Assembly (NCBI RefSeq): GCF_008692845.1
Contig: NZ_VXJW01000008.1
Location: forward strand, 62,001-126,000
Origin: Salmonella enterica subsp. arizonae
Lineage (GTDB): Bacteria; Pseudomonadota; Gammaproteobacteria; Enterobacterales; Enterobacteriaceae
Length of the DNA: 64,000 bases
Direction: 5' to 3'
Shown one piece after another: positions 38,361 through 54,466 of the stretch (the first letter of the stretch is position 1; each line of letters starts with the position of its first letter). Position numbers and translations under genes: made by a program. Below the pieces are notes generated by a model that was not told the DNA's origin, ran no database searches, and saw only the letters and a list, made by a program, of their open reading frames with translations.

Positions 38361-38549
38361 TCTTTGCTCCTTGAAAGATTAAAAGAGTCGGGTCTCTCTG
38401 TATCCCGGCATTATCCATCATATAACGCCAAAAAGTAAGCGATGACAAACACCTTAGGTATAAGCGGTCATGGCATTACATTCTGTTAAACCTAAGTTTA
38501 GCCGATATACAAAACTTCAACCTGACTTTATCGTTGTCGATAGCGTCGA

Positions 38550-38583
38550 CGTAAACGCCGCAGCATGGGCTGCGGCGTTTACG
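38550..38583. other. Perfect GC-rich hairpin between csrA and alaS, no T-run
   Basis: CGTAAACGCCGCAG pairs fully with CTGCGGCGTTTACG around a 6-base loop, 12 bases past the alaS stop. Neither strand has a T-tract after it, so it is not a standard terminator, although it is where alaS transcription would end. Confidence 0.7.
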
Positions 38584-38594
38584 AACGCTTATAA

Positions 38595-41225
<2,631 letters not shown>

Positions 41226-41470
41226 AATTATCCTGAAATTAAGCTACACGTTCTCCTTCAAGCCTTCTCTGCGCTGGCTGCGAATTCCCCGGTCGCTAAC
41301 TTCGATATGTTCCCGAGGCTCACTTACCGCCTTGATGCGGCTTGAATGATTTTGTGTATTTAAGGAATAGTCGTCGCAGACGCTGCTCGCCGTTAAGCAA
41401 CTCGCGTCCAGACGGAAAAAGTGGGAATAAGATAAGTTTTCTTTACCGGGAAGTAAAATCCCGTATGCGC

Positions 41471-41971
41471 TCAATCTGCAAAATTTCGCCATATCTCCTG
41501 AATATCGTCCATCAGATACCCGCGATAGAGTAAAAAGCGCTGTACCTTAACCTTTTCTGAAAATGTTGAAGGGAGCGGCTCGCCATATTTGCGAACAGCC
41601 TGTTCACGCGCCATTTCACTCCAGTCAATGTCACATTCGCGCATCGCTTTTTCAGTCGATTCGCGGGCGATGCCTTTCTGATTCAGCTCCTGGCGAATAC
41701 GCGCCGGGCCGTATCCTTTGCGGCTACGACTGGCGATAAAGCGTATGACAAAACGGTTGTCGTCAAGATAGTGATGTTCGTGGCACCAGGAGATCACACG
41801 CTCGTAATCATCTGGCGTCGCATCGATCTCTTCCGGCCCATTTTTTCCCATCACCGGCGCGGAGAGTTTACGCCGCAGCTCCTGCTCGCTGTGATCGCGG
41901 ACGGCAAGGATGCGTACCGCACGGTCAAGAAGACGAGCATAAGCGGGACGGCGCGGTGTTGGTTCGCTCAT
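41471..41971 (-). CDS. recX: RecX, regulator of RecA
   Basis: A protein of 166 residues built of three-helix repeats, with conserved segments [28 protein letters not shown] and FLLYRGY. It caps or destabilises RecA filaments. I start at [11 protein letters not shown]; the frame extends 13 codons upstream into the recA terminator. It lies 116 bases after recA, and readthrough of the recA terminator is the known way it is expressed. Confidence 0.95.
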   Translation of the reverse strand: MSEPTPRRPAYARLLDRAVRILAVRDHSEQELRRKLSAPVMGKNGPEEIDATPDDYERVISWCHEHHYLDDNRFVIRFIASRSRKGYGPARIRQELNQKGIARESTEKAMRECDIDWSEMAREQAVRKYGEPLPSTFSEKVKVQRFLLYRGYLMDDIQEIWRNFAD

Positions 41972-41997
41972 AAAAAACCTTAACAAGGGTAAATGCC

Positions 41998-42024
41998 AAA
42001 AGGGCCGCATAAATGCAGCCCTTG
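41998..42024 (-). terminator. recA terminator between recA and recX
   Basis: On the minus strand AAGGGCTGCA, a TTTA loop and TGCGGCCCTTTT form a stem with one mismatch and a short T-run, 64 bases after the recA stop. Confidence 0.75.
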
Positions 42025-42087
42025 ATAGTAATTTAACATTTTGTCCGATGGCAGCTTCGCGTTATCCTGCCAACCATCACCTGACGA

Positions 42088-43233
<1,146 letters not shown>

Positions 43234-43237
<4 letters not shown>

Positions 43238-43731
43238 GTGTTTTGTAGAAATTGTTGCCACAGGTTTTGTAACGCGTAGGTCGTCGCCTGTCGACGCACC
43301 GATTCACGGTTGCCGCTGAAGCATTCCCGACGCGTAATCCCTTCTCCGCTGACGCTGGCGAAAGCAAACCACACCGTGCCAACCGGCTTCTCTTCACTGC
43401 CGCCATCCGGCCCGGCAATCCCGCTAATAGCGATAGCAAAATCGGCGCGAGCGGCCTTCAGCGCCCCAATCGCCATTTCTACCACCACGGGTTCGCTGAC
43501 CGCGCCATGCTGCGCCAGTGTCTCTTCACGCACGCCAATCATCTGCGCTTTAGCTTCATTACTATAGGTGACAAAGCCGCGCTCAAACCAGGCGGAACTT
43601 CCGGCGACATCGGTAATGGCTTTCGCCAGCCAGCCGCCGGTACAGGACTCCGCTGTCGTTACGATCGCCCCGCGCGTTTTTAACGCCAGCCCGACCTGTT
43701 CGCTAAGGCGCATCAGTTCACTGTCAGTCAT
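43234..43731 (-). CDS. pncC: PncC (YgaD), nicotinamide-nucleotide amidase
   Basis: A CinA-domain enzyme of 165 residues that deamidates NMN to nicotinate mononucleotide. The motif TTAESCTGGWLAKAITDVAGSS is at residues 25-46 with the catalytic Ser, and GIAGPDGGSEEKPVGTV follows. Two adjacent ATG codons exist; I use the second (43731). It ends within the recA promoter. Confidence 0.94.
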
Positions 43732-43849
43732 CATGACCTCTGTCAGTTAGAAATCCTGCCGGACAAGATAGCACTTTCCAGCCAGAGATGGGGACGAGCT
43801 ATCGATTTTACGAGTAGGCTTCCGAAAAATTCGTTGGTCAGCGGAAAAC

Positions 43850-43888
43850 ATTGCCGGATGGCGATACTTAGATAGCTTATCCGGCAGT
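43850..43888. repeat. REP element between mltB and pncC
   Basis: TTGCCGGATGGCG followed by GCTTATCCGGCAG; single REP unit with a second partial copy (CTGGATAAGC) just after it. Confidence 0.75.
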
Positions 43889-43916
43889 GAAGAAAGCTGG
43901 ATAAGCTAAAAACAAA

Positions 43917-44999
43917 TTAGCGCACCCGTGCCAGCGCTACCGCCTGTCCCAGTTGCCACACCGCCATCGCATAATGCGTGCTGTGGTTATAGCGGGTAAT
44001 GGCGTAGAAATTCGGCAGGCCGTACCAGTACTGGTAGTCAGTACCGACATCCAGACGAAGCAGGCTGGCTTCCTGATGATTGCCCAACGATTGCTGCGGC
44101 GTTAAGCCTGCGGCGGCAAGCTGAGAGACGCTGTATTTTGTTTTGAAACCATTTGCCAGTCCCGGCGCCTGGCCATTAGCGGGTATTGCGACCACATCGC
44201 CTTTCACCCAACCATGCGCCTTGAAATAGTTCGCCACGCTACCAATAGCATCCACCGGGTCCCATAGGTTGATGTGATTGTCGCCATTAAAATCAACCGC
44301 GTATTCTTTATAAGAGGACGGCATAAACTGACCATAGCCCATCGCGCCCGCAAAGGAACCTTTCAGATTGAGCGGATCATCTTGTTCATTGCGCGCCATT
44401 AGCAGGAAGGTTTCCAGCTCGCCGGAGAAGTATTCCGCCCGACGCGGATAGTTAAATGACAGCGTCGCCAGCGCGTCCAGAATCCGCGTTTTCCCCATGA
44501 TGCGTCCCCAACGGGTTTCCACGCCGATAATGCCCACGATAATCTCCGGCGGTACGCCGTATACCTGCCAGGCGCGGTTCAGCGCGTCTTCATACTGATT
44601 CCAGAACGCGACGCCGTTTTGCACGTTATCCGGCGTAATAAATTGTTTGCGGTAGCGCAGCCAGGCGCCATTTGGCCCGGCGGGCGGCTGAGTGGTTGGC
44701 GCTTGTCTGTCCATCAGACGCAGAACGTAATCCAGTTTTTTAGACTGGGAGAGGATCTCTTGCAGTTGCTGACGGTCGAAACCGTGTTTACTGACCATTT
44801 TATCAATGAACTGCTGCGCATTAGGGTTGTTGGCGAAGTCGCCGCCCATTCGCATGACGTTATGCTGCGGCTCAAGCAGGAAGCCGCCGGAAGGCGTTCC
44901 CGGCGCCGTTTGAGTCCTGGAGGATTTTGGTGTGCCGCTACAGGCGGCAAGCAATACGCAACAAAGAGGAAGTAACGCTACATAACGACGCTTGAACAT
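43917..44999 (-). CDS. mltB: MltB, membrane-bound lytic murein transglycosylase B
   Basis: An outer-membrane lipoprotein of 360 residues that cleaves peptidoglycan to 1,6-anhydromuropeptides. Signal peptide with lipobox LLAAC (Cys20). The catalytic Glu is in GIIGVETRWGRIMGK, and FNYPRRAEYF and GAMGYGQFMPSSY are the family 3 signatures. I start at MFKRRYVAL; the frame is open upstream but out of place for a signal peptide. It is divergent from the srl operon. Confidence 0.96.
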   Translation of the reverse strand: MFKRRYVALLPLCCVLLAACSGTPKSSRTQTAPGTPSGGFLLEPQHNVMRMGGDFANNPNAQQFIDKMVSKHGFDRQQLQEILSQSKKLDYVLRLMDRQAPTTQPPAGPNGAWLRYRKQFITPDNVQNGVAFWNQYEDALNRAWQVYGVPPEIIVGIIGVETRWGRIMGKTRILDALATLSFNYPRRAEYFSGELETFLLMARNEQDDPLNLKGSFAGAMGYGQFMPSSYKEYAVDFNGDNHINLWDPVDAIGSVANYFKAHGWVKGDVVAIPANGQAPGLANGFKTKYSVSQLAAAGLTPQQSLGNHQEASLLRLDVGTDYQYWYGLPNFYAITRYNHSTHYAMAVWQLGQAVALARVR

Positions 45000-45143
45000 G
45001 AGACATCCATTAAACAAATTCAGCCAGGAAGAAGTATGGTAAAGCATCCCCCGCCGCACAAGGAAGCGGCGTAAGAGAATAAATCACCTTTCACCTCTTT
45101 TCTGTTTATATCTGCTCTCCTTACCCCATTACTTTCAAATTAA

Positions 45144-46783
<1,640 letters not shown>

Positions 46784-46794
46784 GAGGTTCAGAC

Positions 46795-47157
46795 ATGAGC
46801 GTGATTTATCAAACCACCATCACCCGTATCGGCCAGAGCGCGATGGAGGCGCTCGGCGAACAGATGCTGATTACGTTTCGGGAAGGCGCGCCGGCGGATA
46901 TCGAAGAATTTTGCTTCATCCATTGTCATGGCGAACTGACCGGCGAGCTGCAGCCTGGCGCGCGGTTTGAGCTAGGCCAGCATTGCTATCCAGTCACGGC
47001 AGTCGGCAGCGTGGCCGGGCAAAACCTGCGTGAACTGGGGCATATCACTTTGCGCTTCGATGGTCTGCGCGAAGCGGAATTTCCCGGCACCGTGCACGTA
47101 GCGGGGCCAGTACCGGACGATATCGCGCCGGGCTGTATTTTAAAGTTTATCGCTTAA
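46795..47157 (+). CDS. srlB: SrlB, sorbitol PTS enzyme IIA
   Basis: A cytoplasmic protein of 120 residues, the glucitol IIA component. The phosphorylated histidine is in FIHCHGELTGEL (His43 or His45). It accepts phosphate from HPr. Starts 11 bases after srlE and ends 10 bases before srlD, so it is cotranscribed with both. Confidence 0.95.
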   Translation: MSVIYQTTITRIGQSAMEALGEQMLITFREGAPADIEEFCFIHCHGELTGELQPGARFELGQHCYPVTAVGSVAGQNLRELGHITLRFDGLREAEFPGTVHVAGPVPDDIAPGCILKFIA

Positions 47158-47167
47158 GGAGAAAAAC

Positions 47168-47947
47168 ATGAATCAAGTTGCCGTTGTCATTGGCGGAGGC
47201 CAGACCCTGGGGGCGTTCCTTTGCCGTGGGCTTGCAGAAGAAGGATACCGCGTGGCGGTCGTGGATATTCAAAGCGATAAAGCCGCGAATGTCGCTCGGG
47301 AGATTAACGCCGATTTTGGCGAAGGCATGGCGTATGGTTTTGGCGCCGACGCCACCAGCGAGCAGAGCGTGCTGGCGCTTTCCCGCGGCGTAGACGAGAT
47401 TTTCGGGCGCGTCGATCTGCTGGTTTACAGCGCGGGTATCGCCAAAGCGGCGTTTATCAGCGATTTCCAGTTGGGCGATTTTGACCGCTCGCTACAGGTG
47501 AATCTGGTGGGTTATTTCCTCTGCGCCCGTGAGTTTTCCCGCCTGATGATCCGCGACGGCATTCAGGGGCGCATTATTCAGATTAACTCTAAATCCGGCA
47601 AAGTGGGCAGTAAACACAACTCCGGCTACAGCGCGGCGAAATTCGGCGGCGTGGGGTTAACCCAGTCTCTGGCGCTGGACCTGGCGGAGTATGGCATTAC
47701 CGTACATTCGCTGATGCTCGGCAACTTGTTGAAATCGCCGATGTTCCAGTCATTGCTGCCGCAATACGCTACGAAACTGGGCATTAAACCCGACGAGGTG
47801 GAACAGTATTACATTGATAAGGTACCGCTCAAACGCGGGTGTGATTATCAGGATGTGCTGAACATGCTGCTGTTTTATGCCAGCCCGAAAGCGTCTTATT
47901 GCACCGGGCAGTCGATCAACGTAACCGGCGGTCAAGTGATGTTCTGA
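47168..47947 (+). CDS. srlD: SrlD, sorbitol-6-phosphate 2-dehydrogenase
   Basis: A short-chain dehydrogenase of 259 residues that oxidises sorbitol-6-phosphate to fructose-6-phosphate with NAD+. Variant nucleotide motif GGGQTLGAF at 9-17, active-site Ser near NSKSGKVGSKHNSGYSAAKFG with the YSAAK tetrad (Tyr-X3-Lys) around residue 157. TAAGGAGAAAAAC precedes the ATG. A REP element separates it from gutM. Confidence 0.95.
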   Translation: MNQVAVVIGGGQTLGAFLCRGLAEEGYRVAVVDIQSDKAANVAREINADFGEGMAYGFGADATSEQSVLALSRGVDEIFGRVDLLVYSAGIAKAAFISDFQLGDFDRSLQVNLVGYFLCAREFSRLMIRDGIQGRIIQINSKSGKVGSKHNSGYSAAKFGGVGLTQSLALDLAEYGITVHSLMLGNLLKSPMFQSLLPQYATKLGIKPDEVEQYYIDKVPLKRGCDYQDVLNMLLFYASPKASYCTGQSINVTGGQVMF

Positions 47948-47953
47948 CCGTAA

Positions 47954-48005
47954 ATTGCCGGATGGCGACGTAACCGTCTTATCCAGCCTACGGCGCCATC
48001 AGGCA
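47954..48005. repeat. REP element between srlD and gutM
   Basis: TTGCCGGATGGCGACG and CGGCGCCATCAGGCAA flank CCGTCTTATCCAGCCTACGG; a REP unit with a second half inside the operon, between the metabolic genes and the regulators. Confidence 0.8.
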
Positions 48006-48023
48006 AAACAACAGGAGCACATA

Positions 48024-48383
48024 ATGGTTTCCACTCTGATTACCGTCGCCGTTATCGCCTGGTGCGCGCAACTGGCGCTGGGCGGCTGGCAGATCTCCCG
48101 CTTTAATCGGGCATTCGATAAACTTAGCCAGCAGGGGCGGGTCGGCGTCGGGCGCTCCGGCGGGCGTTTTAAGCCCCGGGTGGTGGTTGCCGTGGCGCTG
48201 GATGAACAGCAGCGGGTGACGGACACTTTATTGATGAAAGGCCTTACGGTATTCGCCAGACCGGTTAAAATTGCCGCAATGCAAGGAAAACATTTGCATG
48301 AATTACAGCCTGATGTGATCTTTCCCCATGATTCGCTCGCGCAGAATGCACTATCATTGGCGCTTAAACTGAAACATGGGTAA
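48024..48383 (+). CDS. srlM: GutM (SrlM), activator of the srl operon
   Basis: A 119-residue protein with one N-terminal hydrophobic helix (about 3-20), followed by GGWQISRFNRAFDKLSQQGRVGVGRSGGR, the conserved GutM core at about 21-49. It acts as an activator of the operon in E. coli, by an unclear mechanism. Start chosen at ATG 48024 after ACAGGAGC; an earlier in-frame start would run through the REP element. Confidence 0.93.
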   Translation: MVSTLITVAVIAWCAQLALGGWQISRFNRAFDKLSQQGRVGVGRSGGRFKPRVVVAVALDEQQRVTDTLLMKGLTVFARPVKIAAMQGKHLHELQPDVIFPHDSLAQNALSLALKLKHG

Positions 48384-48456
48384 TTTCGTTGTGAATGCGA
48401 ATAGCTTGCGAAATTATCATTTCGCAATGCATACATAAGTCAGGGTAATCACGCCT

Positions 48457-49230
48457 ATGAAACCTCGTCAGCGTCAGGCCGCGATTCTGGAGCACCTGCA
48501 AAAACAGGGAAAATGCTCGGTTGAAGAACTGGCCCAGTACTTTGACACTACAGGCACCACTATCCGCAAAGATCTGGTCATTCTGGAAAATGCCGGAACC
48601 GTCATCCGTACCTATGGCGGCGTGGTCTTGAATAAAGAAGAGTCCGATCCGCCTATCGACCACAAAACGCTTATCAATACCCACAAAAAAGCGCTGATAG
48701 CCGCAACCGCCGTGAAATATATCCATGACGGCGACTCTATTATTCTGGACGCCGGAAGTACCGTGTTACAGATGGTGCCGTTGCTTTCACGCTTTAGCAA
48801 CATCACGGTGATGACAAACAGTTTACATATTGTCAACTCGCTATCGGAACTGGACAACGAACAAACCATTCTGATGCCCGGCGGCACCTTCCGTAAAAAA
48901 TCGGCGTCGTTTCACGGTCAACTAGCGGAAAACGCCTTTGAGCAATTCAGCTTTGATAAACTTTTCATGGGAACTGACGGTATTGACCTGAACGCCGGTG
49001 TGACCACGTTTAATGAGGTTTACACCGTCAGTAAGGCAATGTGCAATGCCGCACGCGAGGTGATTCTGATGGCGGACTCCTCAAAATTTGGTCGTAAAAG
49101 CCCCAATGTGGTGTGCAGTCTGGAAAGCGTCGACAAACTGATCACGGACGCGGGTATCGATCCGGCATTTCGTCAGGCGCTGGAAGAGAAAGGAATTACC
49201 GTTATCATAACCGGAGAAAGCAATGAGTGA
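48457..49230 (+). CDS. srlR: SrlR (GutR), DeoR-family repressor of the srl operon
   Basis: A regulator of 257 residues with a DeoR HTH ([19 protein letters not shown] about residues 20-38) and a sugar-phosphate-binding domain ([25 protein letters not shown]). Sorbitol-6-phosphate is the expected inducer. It overlaps gutQ by 8 bases. Confidence 0.95.
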   Translation: MKPRQRQAAILEHLQKQGKCSVEELAQYFDTTGTTIRKDLVILENAGTVIRTYGGVVLNKEESDPPIDHKTLINTHKKALIAATAVKYIHDGDSIILDAGSTVLQMVPLLSRFSNITVMTNSLHIVNSLSELDNEQTILMPGGTFRKKSASFHGQLAENAFEQFSFDKLFMGTDGIDLNAGVTTFNEVYTVSKAMCNAAREVILMADSSKFGRKSPNVVCSLESVDKLITDAGIDPAFRQALEEKGITVIITGESNE

Positions 49231-50188
49231 CGCACTACTACACGCGGGCCGTCAGACCTTAATGCTGGAGCTACAGGAAGCCAGCCGTCTGCCGGAGCGC
49301 CTGGGCGATGATTTTGTCCGCGCCGCCAATATCATTATTCACTGTGAAGGCAAAGTGATCGTTTCCGGTATTGGCAAGTCAGGCCACATTGGTAAAAAAA
49401 TCGCCGCGACGCTTGCCAGTACCGGTACTCCCGCTTTTTTTGTTCATCCGGCGGAAGCGCTGCATGGCGATCTGGGGATGATTGAAAGCCGCGACGTGAT
49501 GTTATTTATCTCCTATTCCGGCGGCGCAAAAGAACTCGACCTCATCATCCCGCGTCTGGAAGATAAATCCGTCGCGCTGCTGGCGATGACCGGTAAACCT
49601 CACTCTCCGCTGGGGCGCGCGGCAAAAGCCGTTCTGGATATTTCCGTCGAGCGTGAAGCCTGCCCGATGCATCTGGCGCCGACGTCCAGTACCGTCACTA
49701 CGTTGATGATGGGCGATGCGCTGGCGATGGCGGTCATGCAGGCGCGCGGTTTTAACGAAGAAGATTTCGCCCGTTCGCATCCGGCTGGCGCACTGGGCGC
49801 GCGTTTGCTCAATAATGTGCATCACCTGATGCGCCAGGGCGATGCAATACCGCAGGTGATGCTCGCCACCAGCGTGATGGATGCCATGCTGGAACTTAGC
49901 CGTACCGGACTGGGACTGGTGGCGGTTTGCGATGAGCAACATGTTGTGAAAGGCGTCTTTACCGACGGCGACCTGCGTCGCTGGCTGGTGAGCGGCGGCG
50001 CGCTCACCACGCCGGTCAGCGAAGCCATGACGCCCAACGGGATTACGCTCCAGGCGCAAAGCCGCGCCATTGACGCCAAAGAGCTCCTGATGAAACGCAA
50101 AATTACCGCCGCGCCGGTGGTCGATGAAAACGGCAAACTCACCGGCGCCATTAACCTGCAGGATTTCTACCAGGCGGGGATTATTTAA
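49223..50188 (+). CDS. gutQ: GutQ, arabinose-5-phosphate isomerase
   Basis: A 321-residue protein with an N-terminal SIS domain (about 35-170, motif [20 protein letters not shown] in part) and two CBS domains (about 205-320). It interconverts ribulose-5-phosphate and arabinose-5-phosphate, as KdsD does for lipopolysaccharide Kdo. It ends 4 bases inside the convergent end of norR, with no terminator visible between. Confidence 0.95.
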   Translation: MSDALLHAGRQTLMLELQEASRLPERLGDDFVRAANIIIHCEGKVIVSGIGKSGHIGKKIAATLASTGTPAFFVHPAEALHGDLGMIESRDVMLFISYSGGAKELDLIIPRLEDKSVALLAMTGKPHSPLGRAAKAVLDISVEREACPMHLAPTSSTVTTLMMGDALAMAVMQARGFNEEDFARSHPAGALGARLLNNVHHLMRQGDAIPQVMLATSVMDAMLELSRTGLGLVAVCDEQHVVKGVFTDGDLRRWLVSGGALTTPVSEAMTPNGITLQAQSRAIDAKELLMKRKITAAPVVDENGKLTGAINLQDFYQAGII

Positions 50189-51705
50189 TCCTTCAGTCCC
50201 AGACGTTTCGCCAGCCGGTGCAGGTTGGCGACGTCGGTTTCCAGCGCCCGCGCGCTGGCCGCCCAGTTATGATTATTTTGCGCCAGCGCCTGGCGAATCA
50301 TCTCTCGCTGGAAGTTCTCCGTCGATTCGCGTAAATTGCGGCAATTCGGCAGCGCCAGAAAGCTTTCCGCAGGCGGCGCGGGTAAAACGTCCTCTGACAA
50401 AGCAAAATGCTGCGCCTCCAGTATCACCTCATCCCCTGCCCGGGTCGCTCTCGCCAGCACAACCGCACGGTGAATGGCATGTTCCAGCTCCCGGACATTG
50501 CCCGGCCAGCCATAGTTGAGCAAATGGCGGCGCGCGCCGGGACTCAGCACCACGCGGGACAGCCCCAGCCGCAGTCGGCACTGCTCGCAAAAATAGCCCG
50601 CCAGCAACACCACATCATCGCCGCGCTCGCGCAGCGGCGGCACAAAGAGCGGGAAAACGCTCAGGCGATGGAACAGATCGGCGCGAAAACGCCCCGCCAG
50701 CACCTCTTCACGCAGGTCACGGTTGGTCGCCGCCAACACCCGCACATCCACGCGCAGGCTACGATCATCGCCGACGCGCTGAATATCGCCATACTGCAAC
50801 ACGCGAAGTAGCTTGGCCTGTAGCGCCAGCGACAGTTCGCCAATCTCATCCAGAAACAGCGTACCGTTGTCGGCCATTTCGAACTTTCCGCTACGGTGGC
50901 TGATGGCGCCGGTAAATGCGCCTTTTACATGACCAAACAACTCGCTCTCCGCCACGCTTTCCGGCAGCGCGGCGCAGTTGAGATAGACCAGCGGATTGAC
51001 CGCTCTGGGGGAGCCCTGGTGAATAGCTTTCGCCACCAGCTCTTTACCGGTCCCCGTTTCACCGCCGATCAGCACGTTAAGATCGGAGCTCGCCACAATC
51101 TCGATCTCTTTTTTCAACTGCGTCATCGCAGGCGACAGGCCGATCATGTGCGTCTCTTTTATCGGTTCGAACGCGGCGGACGACCCCGGCAGCATGTTCT
51201 GGCTTTCCAGTTGTTCAATCAACAGCGCATTACTCAATGCCCCAGCGGCCAGCGCGGCGATAAGCCGCAGCTCTTCATCGCTGAATACTTCGAATTGCGC
51301 CGGCGTCATGGCATCAAGGGTCAGCGCACCGATCAGGTTCTGCCCGGCAAACAGCGGCAGCCCAACACAGGCGTGGACTTTCAGACTTTCCTGTCCGGGA
51401 ATTAACCCGTCATACGGATCGGGCAAATCGCTATCGGCGGGGAAACGCACTACGTCCCCCGCACGGGCGATAGCCTCCAGACGCGGATGCCCTTCCAGAG
51501 TAAAACGCCTGCCGAGAACGTCCTGCGCCAGGCCGTCAATCGCCAGTGGAATAAATTGTCCTGATTCATAACGCAACAGCGCCGAGGCGTCGCACGCCAG
51601 CACCTGACGCAGCGTAGTAATCAACCGTTGAAAACGATCCTGATGCCCGATGCCGCGTTGTAACTCAATGGCGATGCCCGCCAATACCTCCACGGAAAAA
51701 CTCAT
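50185..51705 (-). CDS. norR: NorR, nitric-oxide-sensing sigma-54 activator
   Basis: A protein of 506 residues. An N-terminal GAF domain (about 1-170) binds NO through a mononuclear iron; the AAA+ domain has GETGTGKE, the sigma-54 loop GAFTGA and [10 protein letters not shown]; the C-terminal HTH has [23 protein letters not shown] in part. I start at [10 protein letters not shown]; a longer frame would run through the NorR sites. It is divergent from norVW and activates it in response to NO. Confidence 0.95.
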   Translation of the reverse strand: MSFSVEVLAGIAIELQRGIGHQDRFQRLITTLRQVLACDASALLRYESGQFIPLAIDGLAQDVLGRRFTLEGHPRLEAIARAGDVVRFPADSDLPDPYDGLIPGQESLKVHACVGLPLFAGQNLIGALTLDAMTPAQFEVFSDEELRLIAALAAGALSNALLIEQLESQNMLPGSSAAFEPIKETHMIGLSPAMTQLKKEIEIVASSDLNVLIGGETGTGKELVAKAIHQGSPRAVNPLVYLNCAALPESVAESELFGHVKGAFTGAISHRSGKFEMADNGTLFLDEIGELSLALQAKLLRVLQYGDIQRVGDDRSLRVDVRVLAATNRDLREEVLAGRFRADLFHRLSVFPLFVPPLRERGDDVVLLAGYFCEQCRLRLGLSRVVLSPGARRHLLNYGWPGNVRELEHAIHRAVVLARATRAGDEVILEAQHFALSEDVLPAPPAESFLALPNCRNLRESTENFQREMIRQALAQNNHNWAASARALETDVANLHRLAKRLGLKD

Positions 51706-51717
51706 AGCTACCTCATT

Positions 51718-51773
51718 GTCATTTTGACAATGCATAGTGTCATATTGACAGCACCATTTATAGTCTTTTTGAC
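51718..51773. promoter_or_regulatory. Three NorR binding sites
   Basis: GTCATTTTGAC at 51718, GTCATATTGAC at 51739 and GTCTTTTTGAC at 51763, all fitting GT-N7-AC with dyad TGTC/GACA-type ends, 21 and 24 bases apart. Three such sites upstream of norV are required in E. coli. They also cover the norR promoter side. Confidence 0.9.
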
Positions 51774-51828
51774 TACATCAAAAATACAAAATCATTATAA
51801 TTTCATATAAATCAATAACATGGAAAAT

Positions 51829-51844
51829 TGGCATACTACCTGCA
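51829..51844 (+). promoter_or_regulatory. Sigma-54 promoter of norVW
   Basis: TTGGCATACTACCTGCA has the invariant GG, 10 bases, GC of the -24/-12 type, about 47 bases before norV and 55-125 bases downstream of the NorR sites. Confidence 0.85.
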
Positions 51845-51890
51845 ATAAGCAAAGCAACTTTTTGCAAACGTTGAATGAATTGAGGTGGTT

Positions 51891-53330
51891 ATGTCTATCC
51901 TAGTTAAAAATAATATTCATTGGGTTGGCCAGCGCGACTGGGAAGTACGTGATTTTCACGGAACCGAATACAAAACGCTGCGCGGCAGCAGCTATAACAG
52001 CTATCTCATTCGTGAAGAAAAGAATGTGCTGATCGATACCGTCGATCATAAGTTTAGCCGTGAGTTTGTGCAAAATCTGCGCAGTGAAATCGACCTCGCG
52101 GACATCGACTACATCATCATTAACCATGCCGAAGAAGACCATGCAGGCGCGCTGACCGAACTGATGGCGCAGATCCCGGACGCGCCTATCTACTGTACTG
52201 CCAACGCCATTGATTCTATCAACGGCCATCACCATCACCCGGAATGGAATTTTAAGGTGGTGAAAACCGGCGATACGCTGGATATCGGCAACGGCAAGCA
52301 GTTGATCTTCGTGGAAACGCCGATGCTGCACTGGCCGGATAGCATGATGACCTATATGACCGGCGACGCGGTATTATTCAGCAACGATGCCTTTGGTCAG
52401 CACTATTGCGACGAACGTCTGTTCAATGATGAAGTGGATCAGACCGAACTATTTGAACAGTGCCAGCGCTACTACGCCAACATCCTGACGCCGTTCAGCC
52501 GTCTGGTAACGCCAAAAATTACCGAAATCCTCGGCTTCAACCTGCCGGTGGATATGATTGCGACCTCACACGGCGTGGTATGGCGCGACAACCCAACGCA
52601 AATCGTGGAACTGTATCTGAAATGGGCGGCAGATTATCAGGAAGATCGTATCACTATTTTCTACGACACCATGTCGAACAATACTCGCATGATGGCGGAT
52701 GCCATCGCACAGGGTATCAACGAAGTGGACCCGAACGTGGCGGTCAAAATCTTTAATGTCGCCCGCAGCGATAAAAATGAAATACTGACCAACGTCTTCC
52801 GTTCGAAAGGCGTGCTGGCCGGCACTTCTACCATGAACAACGTGATGATGCCGAAAATCGCCGGTCTGGTGGAAGAGATGACCGGCCTGCGCTTTCGCAA
52901 CAAGCGCGCCAGCGCCTTCGGTTCGCATGGCTGGAGCGGCGGCGCGGTGGATCGACTGTCCACGCGCTTACAGGATGCCGGTTTTGAAATGTCCCTGAGT
53001 CTGAAAGCGAAATGGCGTCCGGATGTGGATGCGCTGGAGCTGTGCCGTCAGCACGGTCGCGACATCGCGCGTCAGTGGGCGCTTGCTCCGCTGCCGGAAA
53101 CCACACAGAAAACCACGCCAGCCGAAGAAATCACAACCTGCGCCGCCGCAGACCTCGGCCCTAAAATGCAATGCAGCGTATGCCAGTGGATTTACGACCC
53201 TGCGCTGGGCGAGCCGTTGCAGGATGTCGCGCCGGGTACGCCGTGGAGCGACGTGCCGGATAACTTCCTGTGCCCGGAATGTTCATTAGGTAAAGACGTG
53301 TTCGACGTACTGGCGACGGAGGCAAAATGA
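51891..53330 (+). CDS. norV: NorV, anaerobic nitric oxide reductase flavorubredoxin
   Basis: A protein of 479 residues. The N-terminal beta-lactamase-like domain carries the diiron site with HAEEDHAG near 79-86; a flavodoxin domain (about 255-395, loop [13 protein letters not shown]) binds FMN; the C-terminal rubredoxin has CSVC...CPEC at about 428-470. It reduces NO to N2O in the cytoplasm. The start is the ATG after TGAGGTGG; it overlaps norW by 4 bases. Confidence 0.96.
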   Translation: MSILVKNNIHWVGQRDWEVRDFHGTEYKTLRGSSYNSYLIREEKNVLIDTVDHKFSREFVQNLRSEIDLADIDYIIINHAEEDHAGALTELMAQIPDAPIYCTANAIDSINGHHHHPEWNFKVVKTGDTLDIGNGKQLIFVETPMLHWPDSMMTYMTGDAVLFSNDAFGQHYCDERLFNDEVDQTELFEQCQRYYANILTPFSRLVTPKITEILGFNLPVDMIATSHGVVWRDNPTQIVELYLKWAADYQEDRITIFYDTMSNNTRMMADAIAQGINEVDPNVAVKIFNVARSDKNEILTNVFRSKGVLAGTSTMNNVMMPKIAGLVEEMTGLRFRNKRASAFGSHGWSGGAVDRLSTRLQDAGFEMSLSLKAKWRPDVDALELCRQHGRDIARQWALAPLPETTQKTTPAEEITTCAAADLGPKMQCSVCQWIYDPALGEPLQDVAPGTPWSDVPDNFLCPECSLGKDVFDVLATEAK

Positions 53331-54460
53331 GTCGAGGGATCATCATTATTGGGTCGGGCTTCGCCGCCCGCCAGCTCGTCAAAAATATCCGTAAACAAGA
53401 TGCGCATGTGCCGTTAACCCTGATTGCGGCGGACAGCATGGATGAGTACAACAAGCCCGATCTCAGCCACGTTATCAGCCAGTCGCAGCGCGCCGATGAT
53501 CTCACCCGCCAGTTAGCGGGGGAATTTGCTGAACAGTTTAATCTGCGACTGTTCCCGCATACCTGGGTTGCTGACATTGATGCCGATGCCCATGTGGTGA
53601 AAAGCCAGGATAAGCAGTGGCAGTACGACAAACTGGTACTGGCAACCGGGGCGGCGGCCTTTGTGCCGCCGGTTGCAGGACGTGAGTTAATGCTTACTCT
53701 GAATAGCCAGCAGGAGTACCGCGCCTGTGAAACACAACTGCGCGCAGCGCAGCGGGTACTGATTGTCGGCGGCGGTCTCATTGGCAGTGAATTAGCGATG
53801 GATTTCTGCCGCGCCGGGAAAACGGTAACGCTGATGGACAACGCCGCCAGTCTTCTCGCCTCGTTGATGCCGCCGGAAGTGAGCAGTCGCTTACAGCATC
53901 GTCTGACTGATATGGGGGTGCATCTGCAGCTGAAATCACAGCTACAAGAGCTGGAGAAAAGCGAGGCAGGTATCCGCGCGACGTTGGCAAGTCAGCGTCG
54001 CATCGAGGTAGATGCGGCGATTGCCGCCACCGGCTTACGCCCGGAAACTGCGCTGGCGCGCCGTGCCGGGTTAGTCATCAACCACGGCGTCTGCGTGGAT
54101 AGCTATCTACAGACCAGTCACCCAGACATTTACGCGATAGGCGACTGCGCGGAAATCAACGGTCAGGTACTGCCTTTCCTGCAACCGATTCAGTTAAGCG
54201 CGATGTACCTGGCGAAAAATCTGCTCGGCGGCAAGGCGCCGCTAAAGCTACCGACGATGCTGGTCAAAGTCAAAACACCGGAACTGCCGCTGCATCTGGC
54301 GGGAGAAACCCAGCGCCGCGATTTGAGCTGGCATATTACCGCAGAATCTGACGGTATGATTGCCAAAGGCATGAGCGGAGAAGGACAACTGCGCGCCTTT
54401 GTGGCGAGTGAAGACCGCATGAAAGAGGCCTTTGCGCTCCTGAAAATGCTGCCCGTGTAA
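53327..54460 (+). CDS. norW: NorW, NADH:flavorubredoxin reductase
   Basis: An FAD protein of 377 residues of the pyridine nucleotide-disulfide reductase-like family. FAD motif [13 protein letters not shown] at 5-17 and NAD motif [17 protein letters not shown] near 143-159, then YAIGDCAEI for FAD. It passes electrons from NADH to the rubredoxin of NorV. Last gene of norVW, followed by REP sequences and convergent with hypF. Confidence 0.95.
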   Translation: MSRGIIIIGSGFAARQLVKNIRKQDAHVPLTLIAADSMDEYNKPDLSHVISQSQRADDLTRQLAGEFAEQFNLRLFPHTWVADIDADAHVVKSQDKQWQYDKLVLATGAAAFVPPVAGRELMLTLNSQQEYRACETQLRAAQRVLIVGGGLIGSELAMDFCRAGKTVTLMDNAASLLASLMPPEVSSRLQHRLTDMGVHLQLKSQLQELEKSEAGIRATLASQRRIEVDAAIAATGLRPETALARRAGLVINHGVCVDSYLQTSHPDIYAIGDCAEINGQVLPFLQPIQLSAMYLAKNLLGGKAPLKLPTMLVKVKTPELPLHLAGETQRRDLSWHITAESDGMIAKGMSGEGQLRAFVASEDRMKEAFALLKMLPV

Positions 54461-54466
54461 GTCTGT

